Origin: Pseudo-nitzschia pungens | Lineage: Eukaryota > Bacillariophyta > Bacillariophyceae > Bacillariales > Bacillariaceae | Length of the DNA: 64,000 nucleotides | NCBI GenBank assembly: GCA_037355855.1 | Contig: CM074766.1 | Span: 3,658,001 to 3,722,000, forward strand | Reading direction: 5' to 3' | In this document: positions 22,160 through 32,412 of the stretch, piece after piece | Position numbering within the stretch: position 1 is the first letter of the stretch | How the letters are laid out: each line of letters begins with the position of its first letter | The notes under the pieces: model-generated | Told to the model about the DNA's origin: nothing | Database searches by the model: none | Seen by the model: the letters and a program-made list of their open reading frames with translations, nothing else | Position numbers and translations under genes: made by a program

Positions 22160-23215
22160 ACTACTAAACTATAAAATGAGTTATGTAAATCAATACATGG
22201 AATATTTCCACGATTCCACCGTCAATAGTCCTCACCCTATGTATGCTTGGGACTATGAAAAAAGTCTGAGTGAGAAACACCCAATACTTTGGATGTCACA
22301 TCTATTTGATGCATATTTCCTCCAGTACTGGCATATTTCACTAGAAAATAGACAATATGACCTATGTAAATTCAGAAATGGATTATTTCCACCATTCCAC
22401 CGTCAATAGTCCTCACTCTATGTATGCTTGGGACTATGAAAAAAGTCTGAGTCAGAAACACCCAATACTTTGGATGTCACATCTATTTAATGCACATTTC
22501 CTCCAGTACTGGCATATTTCACTAGAAAATATACAAAATGACCTATGTAAATTCAGAAATGGATTATTTCCACCATTCCAGTGCCAATAGTCCTCACTCT
22601 GTGTATGCTTGGGACTATGAAAAAAGTCTGAGTCAGAAACACCCAATACTTTGGATGTCACATCTATTTAATGCACATTTCCTCCAGTACTGGCATATTT
22701 CACTAGAAAATATACAAAATGACCTATGTAAATTCAGAAATGGATTATTTCCACCATTCCAGTGCCAATAGTCCTCACTCTGTGTATGCTTGGGACTATG
22801 AAAAAAGTCTGAGTCAGAAACACCCAATACTTTGGATGTCACATCTATTTAATGCACATTTCCTCCAGTACTGGCATATTTCACTAGAAAATATACAAAA
22901 TGACCTATGTAAATTCAGAAATGGATTATTTCCACCATTCCAGTGCCAATAGTCCTCACTCTGTGTATGCTTGGGACTATGAAAAAAGTCTGAGTCAGAA
23001 ACACCCAATACTTTGGATGTCACATCTATTTAATGCACATTTCCTCCAGTACTGGCATATTTCACTAGAAAATAAACAAAATGACCTATGTAAATTCAGA
23101 AATGGATTATTTCCACCATTCCAGTGCCAATAGTCGTCACCCTATGTATGCTTGGGACTATGAAAAAAGTCTGAGTCAAAAGGACCCAATACTTTGGATG
23201 TCACATCTATTTAAT
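22160..23215. repeat. 181-bp satellite, six units
   Basis: Nearly identical 181-bp units begin around ATGACCTATGTAAATTCAG. Each contains one 77-codon open frame (starts 22176, 22357, 22538, 22719, 22900), which overlaps the next by about 53 bp in a shifted frame. The middle units are nearly identical and the outer ones have diverged. I treat the open frames as a property of the satellite, not as genes. Confidence 0.93.
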
Positions 23216-23329
23216 GTACTTTGAGATTGTACTGGGTGGTAGAATCCTGTAATAGGATAGATATGTATCATAGTTACATTCCTCGGCTTTAGAACACTGA
23301 TACAGTATGTTACCGTATTAGAAGACCGT

Positions 23330-23980
23330 ATTAGAAGATCTACAGGGGGTGCTAACTGATAAATGGAACTGTAGTGTGCTAAGGGGGACGCTTAGCAAGA
23401 TGCTAAGCAGGATGCTGGGCCTTGTATGTAGAATTTGTACCAGATTTACATGCCCCTGTTCTTATCAGATCAATATTGGGAGATCTACAGGGGGTGCTAA
23501 CTGATAAATGGAACTGTAGTGTGCTAAGGGGGACACTTAACAGGGTGCTAAGCAGGATGCTGGGCCCTGCTGTATGTAGAACTTGTACCAGATCTACATA
23601 CCCTATCTCTTATCAGACCAATATTATTAAGATATTCAGTGTGCTAACTGATAAACCGAACTGTACTGTGCTAAGGGGGGGACTCAACAGGATGCTAAGC
23701 AGGATGCTAGGCCCTTCTAGTAGAATTTGTACCAGATCTACATACCCTATCTCTTATCAGATCAATATTGGGAGATCTACAGGGGGTGCTAACTGAATAA
23801 CCGAACTCTACTGTGCAAAGGGGGACACTTAACAGGATGCTGAGCAGGATGCTGGGCCCTTGTAGTAAAATTTGTACCAGATCTACATACCCTATCTCTT
23901 ATCAGATCAATTTTGGAAGATCTACAGGGGGTGCTAAACTGATTAACAGAACTCAACTGTGCTAGGGGGGACACTAATTG
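23330..23980. repeat. about 146-bp tandem array
   Basis: Five degenerate units carry AGATCTACAGGGGGTGCTAA, then GTGCTAAGGGGGACACTTA, and ACCAGATCTACATACCCTAT. The GCTAAGCAGGATGCT part recalls the 12-mer repeats of the copia LTRs. Confidence 0.85.
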
Positions 23981-23984
23981 TTGG

Positions 23985-24220
23985 GGTTGGGGAATGAATA
24001 CCACACAGCAGGCTTGGAATCAATCGTATACCACACCGGCTTGGTCTCGATCGTAGGGGGAATAAATACCCCACAGGCTTGGAATCGATCGTAAGGGGAA
24101 TGAATACCACATACCACACCGGCTTGGAATCGATCGATCGTAGGGGGATTAATACCTTGCTGCTTTGCTTGCTGCTTTGCTTGCTGCTTTGCTTGCTGCT
24201 TTGCTTGCTGCTTTGTTGGG
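23985..24220. repeat. CGATCGTAGGGG repeats and a 12-bp TTGCTTGCTGCT array
   Basis: GGCTTGGAATCGATCGTA recurs four times (about 24010-24145), followed by about five TTGCTTGCTGCT 12-mers (24157-24215). Confidence 0.8.
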
Positions 24221-24452
24221 ATTATAAACAAACAAACCTCCAGCTTGGATTGAAGGATCGTAGGGAATGAAGGGAGACAAACAACGCATCCAGTGGAACA
24301 TCTACAACGCTACGGCCTACTTTAAATTGAAGGATTGTAGGGGATGACGGGAGAGGAACAACGCATCCAGTTACAAGGGAGATAAAGAACGCGTCGAGTT
24401 AGTACAAGGGAGATCTACAACGCTGCGGCCTACTTTAAATTATCGTTTAATA

Positions 24453-24965
24453 TTAAAATCGTAGGGTTGCTGAATCGATCGGGGTTTGGGATGAATCGTA
24501 GTAGGGTTGCTGAATCGATCGGGGTTTGGGATGAATCATAGTAGGGTTGCTGAATCGATCGGGGTTTGGAAAAATCGTAGTAGGGTTGCTGAATCGATCG
24601 GGGTTGGGTGAATCGTAGGGTTGCTGAATCGATCGGGGTTGGGTGAATCGTAGGGTTGCTGAATCGATCGGGGTTTGGAAAAATCGTAGTAGGGTTGCTG
24701 AATCGATCGGGGTTTGGAAAAATCGTAGGGTTGCTGAATCGATCGGGGTTGGGTGAATCGTAGGGTTGCTGAATCGATCGGGGTTTGGAAAAATCGTAGT
24801 AGGGTTTCTGAATCGATCGGGGTTTGGGATGAATCGTAGTAGGGTTGCTGAATCGATCGGGGTTTGGGATGAATCATAGTAGGGTTGCTGAATCGATCGG
24901 GGTTTGGGATGAATCATAGTAGGGTTGCTGAATCGATCGGGGTTTGGAATTGTTGGGGTTGGAAT
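24453..24965. repeat. about 40-bp tandem array (GAATCGATCGGGGTT)
   Basis: About 13 units, each with AGGGTTGCTGAATCGATCGG and one of three tails (TTTGGGATGAATC, TTTGGAAAAATC, TGGGTGAATC). The tail variants change the unit length to 34-42 bp. A long minus-strand open frame here follows the repeat and is not a supported gene. Confidence 0.9.
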
Positions 24966-25789
24966 CAATCGTATACTACACCGGCTTGGAATCGATCGTA
25001 GGGGGAATGAATTACAACACAGACACTGACGTTCTCTTCTTAATCCTCGACGCGAAAACCAAGAACTTGACCGTGTTGAAGTGTTTACCAATCGGTATTC
25101 CTTCTTGTACCACTTCAAGGAGGTTATTCGGACTAAAATACAATGAGCAAAAGAGCCTACCGTAGGGCGGGTTCTGTTCGTTCTCGTGACGGAGTGCAAT
25201 AAAGCAACTCTACTCAAAATAAGTCGGATTGTGAATCGAAACAGCAGTGATTTGTGTTATAGTGAGTGGAGCACAAAAAAAGTGATTTCGGGAAGGAGCA
25301 AAATACAGTGCTTTAAAATACAGTGATTTGCAAAAGAAAAATACAGAGAATTAATACAGATATTTGCAAAACCGGTGGGTGGGTGTCGTCGGGTCGGGTC
25401 GTTTTTGACACCCATATTGTCATAATGACGTAAAAGATACCAAAAAATAATAATAATAATAAATCAAATAATATTGTCGTAATGACGTACGAGTAACCTT
25501 ACCGGTACGTACCATAGGATCGAATTTTTTTCTACTGATATTCCTGTACAGTTTGTACTGCAAAAATTCAAATTTTTTCATTGGCTCAACCGGTGGGTGT
25601 CGTCGGGTCGGGTCCTTATTGACACCCATATTGTCATAATGACGTAAAAGATACCAAATACAGTACTACTACTTCGTAATAAATACAAGTAGAAGTAAAA
25701 TATTACCGGTAAACCTTACCATAGGATCGATTTTTTTTTTCCACTGATATTCCTGTACAGTTTGTACTGCGAAAATTCGAATTTTTTGC
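24966..25789. other. spacer with a duplicated segment, no gene
   Basis: Two copies of ACCGGTGGGTGTCGTCGGGT followed by GACACCCATATTGTCATAATG (about 25371-25440 and 25590-25660) and of GATATTCCTGTACAGTTTGT lie in an AT-rich spacer. Confidence 0.6.
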
Positions 25790-26060
25790 CCCCCCTTTAT
25801 TATCGACGCATTGCTGCTGCTTGCTGCTTGCTGCTTGCTGTCCCCCCCCCCCTGTATTATCGACACGTTGCTGCTTGCTGCTTGCAGTCCCCCCCCTGTA
25901 TTATCGACGCGTTGCTGCTGCTTGCTGCTTGCTGTCCCCCCCCCCCTGTATTATCGACGCGTTGCTGCTGCTTGCTGCTTGCAGTCCCCCCCCTGTATTA
26001 TCGACGCGTTGCTGCTGCTTGCTGCTTGCTGTCCCCCCCCCCTGTATTATCGATGCGTTG
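25790..26060. repeat. C-tract/TGCTGCTTGCTG minisatellite, first block
   Basis: Units of about 50-58 bp combine a C7-C10 run, TGTATTATCGACGCGTTGCT and TGCTTGCTGCTTGCTGT. The same unit recurs at 26735-27090 and inside the separate element at 48410-48600. Confidence 0.9.
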
Positions 26061-26218
26061 CTGCTACAGCGCTACAGGGGATACAGCGCTACAGGGGATA
26101 CAGCGCTACAGGGATACAGCGCTACAGGGATACAGGGATACAGGGATACAGCGCTACAGCGCTACAGGGATACAGGGATACAGGGATACAGCGCTACAGG
26201 GATACAGCGCTGTAGCTC
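26061..26218. repeat. CAGCGCTACAGGGATA repeats
   Basis: Short 8- and 16-bp units built from CAGCGCTA and CAGGGATA, adjoining the C-tract array; repeated at 27090-27290 and 27705-27850. Confidence 0.85.
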
Positions 26219-26690
26219 TGTATCGTATCGTGACAGCGCTCCGCTAACTCGTAAAATAACAGAGCTCTGTAGCTCCAGTACTGTATTGTACGGGTAGCGT
26301 AGTGTGTGCGGAGTAGCGTAGCGTAGCTCAAATTAATTAGATTCAAAGGTGTGGTAGGTCCGCTAACTCGTAAAATAAGAGAGCTCTGTAGCTCCAGTAC
26401 TGTATTCTACGGGTAGCGTAGTGTGTGCGGAGTAGCGTAGCGTAGCTCAAATTAATTAGATTCAAAGGTGTGCTAGTGCGTTGGGTAAACCTTAGTAACT
26501 GTCTGGGTCAGGTATCCGGTCATAGTACATATTATACACCAATGACCCGACCCCGGCGGTAGCATAGTATCTTAGCAATGGTATCATGGTAGGTTAGCAT
26601 CTCCAGTATTTCGTAGCATTAGCAACCCTAACCTTGTAGCACTCAGCTACACTGTTACCAAATATCTGGTAAACAGTTAGCGCTACAGCG
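26219..26690 (-). repeat. diverged fragment of copia LTR (first)
   Basis: It matches the central part of the B/C LTR in order: GCTAACTCGTAAAATAACAGAGCT, then GTAGCGTAG, then ACACCAATGACCCGACCCCG, then AGCAACCCTAACC. LTR ends are absent, so this is an embedded scrap. A 100-bp piece (GCTAACTCG to AGATTCAAAGGTG) is duplicated within it. Confidence 0.8.
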
Positions 26691-26734
26691 CTACGATACA
26701 GAAATACGATACAGCGCTACGGTACAGCGCTATC

Positions 26735-27295
26735 GACACGTTGCTGCTTGCCGCTTGCAGTCCCCCCCCTGTATTATCGACGCGTTGCTGCTGCTTGCTG
26801 CTTGCTGTCCCCCCCCTGTATTATCGACGCGTTGCTGCTGCTTGCTGCTTGCTGTCACTCCCCCCCTGTATTATCGACGCGTTGCTGCTGCTTGCTGCTT
26901 GCAGTCCCCCCCCTATATTATCGACGCGTTGCTGCTGCTTGCTGCTTGCTGTCCCCCCCCTATATTATCGACGCGTTGCTGCTGCTTGCTGCTTGCTGTC
27001 CCCCCCCCCCTGTATTATCGACGCGTTGCTGCTGCTTGCTGCTTGCTGCTTGCTGCCCCCCCCCCCTTGTATTATCGACGCGTTGCTGCTACAGCGCTAC
27101 AGGGGAAACAGCGCTACAGGGGATACAGCGCTAAAGGGGATACAGCGATACAGCGATACAGCGATACAGGGATACAGCGATACAGCGATACAGGGATACA
27201 GCGCTGCAACGCTACAGCGCTACAGGGGAAACAGCGATACAGCGCTACAGGGATACAGCGCTGCAGCGCTACAGCGCTACAGGGGATGAGCGCAG
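26735..27295. repeat. second C-tract minisatellite plus CAGCGCTA array
   Basis: Same units and same order as 25790-26218, with more copies. Together with the following LTR scrap it forms a second copy of a roughly 0.95-kb block. Confidence 0.88.
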
Positions 27296-27700
27296 CTCAG
27301 CTCTGTATCGTATCGTGACAGCGCTCCGCTAACTCGTAAAATAACAGAGCTCTGTAGCTCCAGTACTGTATTCTACGGGTAGCGTAGTGTGTGCGGAGTA
27401 GCGTAGCGTAGCTCCGCTTTTAATTAGATTCAAAGGTGTGCTAGCGCGTTGGGTAACTGTCTGGGTCAGGTATCCGGTCATAGTACATATTATACACCAA
27501 TGACCCGACCCCGGCGGTAGCATAGTATCTTAGCATGGTAGCATCGTAGGTTAACATATCTAATATTTCGTAGCATTAGCAACCCTAACCTTGTAGCACT
27601 CAGCTACACTGTATTAGTGCGGATGCTATACCCGGGGTATGTACAACTGGTACAAATCGTACGCGACAACCCTAGTATCTTTGGAGTTAGCACCCCTTAC
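27296..27700 (-). repeat. diverged fragment of copia LTR (second)
   Basis: Second copy of the LTR scrap. It is closer to the full LTR on its left end (TGCTAGCGCGTTGGGTAACT) and continues to GTACAACTGGTACAAATCGT. Confidence 0.8.
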
Positions 27701-28061
27701 CACACGTGCGCTACAGCGCTACAGCGATAAAGGGGATACAGCGCTACAGCGTTACAGCGCTACAGCGTTACAGCGCTACAGCGTTACAGCGCTACAGCGT
27801 TACAGCGCTACAGGGATACAGGGATACAGCGCTACAGCGTTACAACACTTAACCCTAATGGTGGTTCAATAACGAATTTCGACCCCGGCTCTTAATTTTT
27901 CGACCCAAATATTCAAGTTTGCAGCGAAAAATTAATTTTTGGAGCCAAAAAATAATAATTCGAGCTTAAGAAAGACCCTTTCGCTCCAAATAATAAAAAT
28001 ATTGGAGCTAAAAACATCTAAAAAAAAAGAGGGGGGTGGTCGAAATGGGTCAAAATGGTCG
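27701..28061. other. CAGCGTTACAGCGCTA array and AT-rich end
   Basis: A short tandem array (27705-27850) is followed by AT-rich DNA with repeated CGAGC/GGAGC-AAAAATAAT-type motifs up to the right inverted repeat. No gene. Confidence 0.6.
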
Positions 28062-28079
28062 AAAATCAGTTATTAGACG
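28062..28079 (-). repeat. right terminal inverted repeat
   Basis: AAAATCAGTTATTAGACG, followed by TA; inverted match to 20382-20399. Confidence 0.85.
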
Positions 28080-28081
28080 TA

Positions 28082-31000
28082 AGACCCTCAATCAGTTCAA
28101 TGGCAATTCGGAGTGCAACTATCTCAGAACCAAAGGTTGACGTCTCGACAGTGGTCTGGCGTTTGCTGAACCACAGGATAGGGGCCCTGTTTACAAAGAT
28201 AATAATTCCGGTATGGGATCTTCTTGTTGCTTTGCATCCGGCATGGTCCGCATCGACAAAACAACTCATAATAACTGCTTTTCCAAGGGGTTCAGGAGCA
28301 TCCGGTGGCAATACCTCCTTGGCATCTGGATAGAACTCACTCCAATCACAGTCGGGAAATCTGGACTCGTCTACTTCAGGCCGGGTCTCATCAAACACCA
28401 ACTTGGATCGGGCATGCGCCTTGAGATAGGCAAACATGTGCAATACTTGGTTCAAATGCCCTGTTCTTGCTTGCGCTAGATACCTAGACATGAGAGATAC
28501 AGGCATGACCAAATCCAGTCTCCCAAGTTCGCACAAACACCTCAAGACACCAATCAGGCCTTGGTAGTAGTTCTGCTTGCTTGGATCCAGCTCGGTGGTT
28601 ACATCAACTTCTGGACGATAATCGGATGTCAACGGGGTAGACACCTTGTTCGGAAGGTGCTTGTAACCATATTGCTCGGTGCCAAGCTCCTTCTCTACTG
28701 CGTCGATGGCTTTCTTAGCATATTTCTCGGAGGACATCGCCCACTTGGGAATTGGGTCGTCTTCGACCACATGCGAATGGACATCAGCGCCCAGATACAG
28801 GGTTGGAACTTCTATAGTCCCGTCCTTCAGCGTGAAGCGCTGCTCGATACTTTCCAACTGCCGTCGGGGGTCCTCACTGCAACAGATGATATCGTCGACG
28901 TATGCAATCAGGTATGCCCAGTACCTAGAACCATCCTTTCGCGTCTCCACCCGCATATGAACATCAGGATCAGCTTTACAGGGTTGATATCCTAGCGTTC
29001 GTAGGTGCTTGGTCAAATAGGATCGGAACGACGCACCTGCAACAGGAAGTCCATACAGTGCTCGAACGATCTTACATACCTGTCCTACCAAGTGCGGGGG
29101 AAAACCGTCTTCAGCTCGTGCAACCAAATAATATTTCTTCTTGATCGGCGCTGTAAGGTAGGCATTCTGGATGTCCGCAGACAGCACGTCCAGATTGTTC
29201 AGCGCTGCCAACAGGAAGAAGATACGGACTGAATCTCTGCTTGGTACACTGCTGAAGGTATGTTCCTTAGCTGTTGCTTGTACCTTATGGCCATCGGCGA
29301 CGAGTCGTGCTTTCCGCGTCAGGGACCCCAACTTCACATCAAAGATCATGTGCGTCGTGATCTTGCTGAATCCTTCGGCCTTGAGACCTTCGACGGTGTA
29401 GCTGGGGTCAAACTCGAACGCCATCTCGTTGTTTCTCATCTCCTTCGCAATCGCCTTCTCCCAATAGTCCGTTCCCGTCTTTCGGTCGATGGCGAGGGCT
29501 TCAGGGATAGAATGTGGTAACTCCACTCCGAACTTGTGGGTCCGATCCCAGTACTTGTTTCGCTTGGTAGCCTTGAGGATTCGCTTCTTCCTTCGTAGTA
29601 CATGGTGAATCCACCATCGGAATGCTGGCTGATCCGAGATCTTGGCAGATATGGCGTATTCTGCGGTCTGCACAGGAAAGGACTCTTTCAGATCGCTCAA
29701 CTTACACCAGGATTCGGTTCCGTCTTTCCAACTGACGAGCAATCACCATCCCTTCGTTGTAGGCTTGGGGACTTTGCGACCATGCTTGTTGGTGATCGTC
29801 GCATCTTGCTTCCTAACGGCGGATCCGTCCTTCTCGTGATCGATAATCTCGTCCAGTAGAGAAAACATGCGTCCGTCGTCGTCGATTTCGCTGTACATGC
29901 TCTCAGCAACGATATTGGCGGTATACTGCTCGACGGAACCATCTGGAAATTGCAGATCATACATTCTGGTATCAAGGATAGGGTTATCATTCCTCTTGCC
30001 AATCGGATTGCCATTAAGGTCAGCAGAACGATTCTTCACAACACACCGTAATCGTTCGTCGCCCTTCTGGATCATCACATTGTTACCAATATACTCATCA
30101 TAGTCATCCCCATCAGGTATGAGATCGTCAATATCCGGAATGGAGGCTTCCGGCTCGGCGAGCTCCCACCTTTCTTGGTGACCCTCAAATAACTCAGCAG
30201 GGGGATCAGGGTACGTAGCTTGGAACTTTGCGTCGTTATCCTCAACCTTGTCCCCGATCTTGGATTCCACTGCTTGGTCAAATGAGTCCATATAGCGCTT
30301 GACGTCATGGGAACGCCATTCTTCTTCAGTAACAGCACGGACTGTGTTAGTGCTTACCGGCATGGCCGCCTCGTTCAGGATCCAGTGGCAGTCTCCGCCT
30401 CCGAATCGGTCACCGCACGGGCCAAGCCATCGTCCCAGCTTCTCGGTCCCATCAGAGAGATCAACCCAATAGACGAAATCATACCATTCGTGGGCTTGGT
30501 ACAGAGATATGTCAGGCATGTACCCATGTACAATTTCGAACGGCGTTCGACCCATCATCGTAGGATCACTGGAAGCCGTGCGCTGTCGGATGGCAGCAAC
30601 GAGCTCTCCGCAGAAAGCCCACAGGCGCTTGGGGGATCGCTTCCGAGCCGTCTTCTTGCGGATGCTTCTGCTGATATGGCCGATGCTGAGCTCCGCGCGA
30701 TTCTGGAAGGGGCATCTTGGCTGGATAAAGGTCTGATGGATATGGTTTTTGCTGACGACCTTATTCCATGGAGTCTTGTAGGTACCAGGGGCTCCTTGCT
30801 CTCGAGCGCCATCAGATATCAAATGCTCGGGGATACCGACGTCGTGGATGAAAATCTTCAGGCCTTCATACGCTTGCTTCTTGCCCTGTATAGGTATGAA
30901 CTCGTCGTAGCCCTTACCATTACTGAAAACTTGGGCGGCTGAATCTTGTCGCATGATGCTCGGGACCTTTGCCATCCAGGTGTCGGTGTACCATTTGCCA

Positions 31001-32412
31001 GCCGCGATGCGCTTGTTTCTGAAGCTCTGCGTTGGCAATCGGCGGACAAGGGGATGCATAGGGTTGCGGAACCCTTTCTGGGTCGTGACTCGAAGAGTAT
31101 CCGCAGCCTTTCTCGGAGATACATCCCAAATCTTGGACAGACGGTCGGAGTCGATCTTGCAGTATCGTTCGGTGTCAATCGTCGGACCCCACTTGGCTCG
31201 TCTGGCGATAGTGTCGAGCTCGGGATCGACTGGTTCGACTGCATCGTCGTCCCATCGAACATGCTTGTAAACGGCAGACAGGCAGACGGGGGAATCCCTG
31301 CAACGGGGATCCAATTCGAAGCGCTCGCGTCCATCGGTGTAGGCGCGCTCGTACAACGGGGTATGGAGGGCGTTGACTGTAAGACTTGGTACTGAATCCA
31401 CGTCTACATCGTCCCCGCAAGTCTTCAGGGAATCGCCCGAATGAAAAAGAGAAGATAGCCGCGCATCCAGACGCGAGTCGGATGCGATCGCACATGGGGT
31501 CAGATCACGGCGGGTACAGAGTTGCTGAAGGCTCCGCAGCTTGTACTTCTCATAGCAATCATGCTGTGGCAGAATCAGCTCGTCGCTCCGAAGAGGATCG
31601 TCGTACAAATGGGGACTGAAGTTGGACCGTGTTTCGACGGGCTCCAACTTGCGCTTGTTCGTCTTGGACCTCTTGGACTGCTTCGTGGTCGGCGCGGGCG
31701 CATGGGGCGTCCCCGCGCGAAGGACAGACACCGTAGGATTCAACGGATGAGATCCGTGGACGCGAAGGACAGACACCGTAGGATTCAACGGATGAGATCC
31801 GTCGATGGCTTCTTCGGCTTGCTCGAACTTCTTGCTCTTCGGATCCCAAGGGAAGTCTCGGGTAGCAACGACATGATCGCATGTAGCCATTTCATGCTTG
31901 GTTGGCTTGCGGGAAGGGAAATAGGACACGACCCCATCAAGCATGAGCTTGATGTCGAGGGTGTGGCCCGCATGGGGATCTTCAGGATCGGTATTGTCAA
32001 TATGGATGGAGTGACTGGACTGTTCATCATACTGACGGGGCGCTTCACTGACACGATTGGGATGGCAGTCCCGTATCTGATTCGGACAAATCAAGCTGTG
32101 GGACAACTTGTCGCCAAAATACAGGGCTTCGTGGAAATAAATCAACCAAACTTTCCCGTCGGTATCTGTGTAGGCCGTAACACAGGTCCCAATAGGAATG
32201 TTCTTGATAGGCTCGAGCTCAGGCGAAAAAGGATGAACATCGACGTGGCTGACGACTTGGTCTTCAAGCAAGATCATATTGGAACCGGCGGCAGTCGTAT
32301 CAGCGTGGCTGTCCAGCTCGCACTGTCCCTCAGGACTCGGGCGCGCGCGCGGCAGATCCATCTGGTACAACAGCCGGCCAACCTTACTTAATTTCGGGCA
32401 CCGGCCGTCGTT
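28082..32412 (-). pseudogene. pol polyprotein of element B, interrupted and with one premature UGA
   Basis: Same frame as gag of B. It is open from after the gag UGA (32413-32415) to the TIR segment, except for TGA at 29743-29745 where element C has CGA (Arg). The first Met is at 32370. It shows protease CELDSHADTTAAGS, integrase TDTW / ISDGAREQG / NRAELSIGH, RT QNAYLTAPI and YVDD (about 28890-28901), and RNase H FVDADHAG and SEIVALR. The last part continues at 20381-20111. Relative to C it has a duplicated GSHPLNPTVSVLR segment (about 31725-31800). Confidence 0.9.

Larger units (their letters stand above)
20382..28079. mobile_element. 7.7-kb TIR-bounded segment filled with satellites (putative non-autonomous DNA transposon)
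   Basis: The left end CGTCTGATAACTGATTTT (20382-20399) and the right end (28062-28079, reverse complement CGTCTAATAACTGATTTT) are inverted repeats with one mismatch. TA flanks both sides (20380-20381, 28080-28081). Excision with one TA rebuilds element B's pol codons exactly, and element C shows the uninterrupted site. There is no transposase and no convincing gene. The interior is a chain of unrelated tandem arrays plus two pieces of copia LTR. The family is unknown: a TA duplication fits Tc1/mariner-like elements, but the end sequence is not one I recognise. Confidence 0.8.

Noticed and set aside
22176..23133. Five 77-codon frames as a gene family
   Set aside because: They are the same frame of one 181-bp satellite and overlap one another in shifted frames.
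24453..25217. 254-codon minus-strand frame over the GAATCGATCGGGG array
   Set aside because: The peptide is just the translated 40-bp repeat (SIQQPY/TPIDSATL); no domain, and no start independent of the array.
25762..27318. Cys/Leu/Tyr-rich frames (CCCLLLAVPP type)
   Set aside because: Direct translation of the C-tract/TGCTGCT minisatellite in several frames at once.
28055..32391. Several plus-strand frames of 76-289 codons opposite element B pol
   Set aside because: They mirror the antisense of pol and recur opposite element C pol because the coding sequence is conserved.
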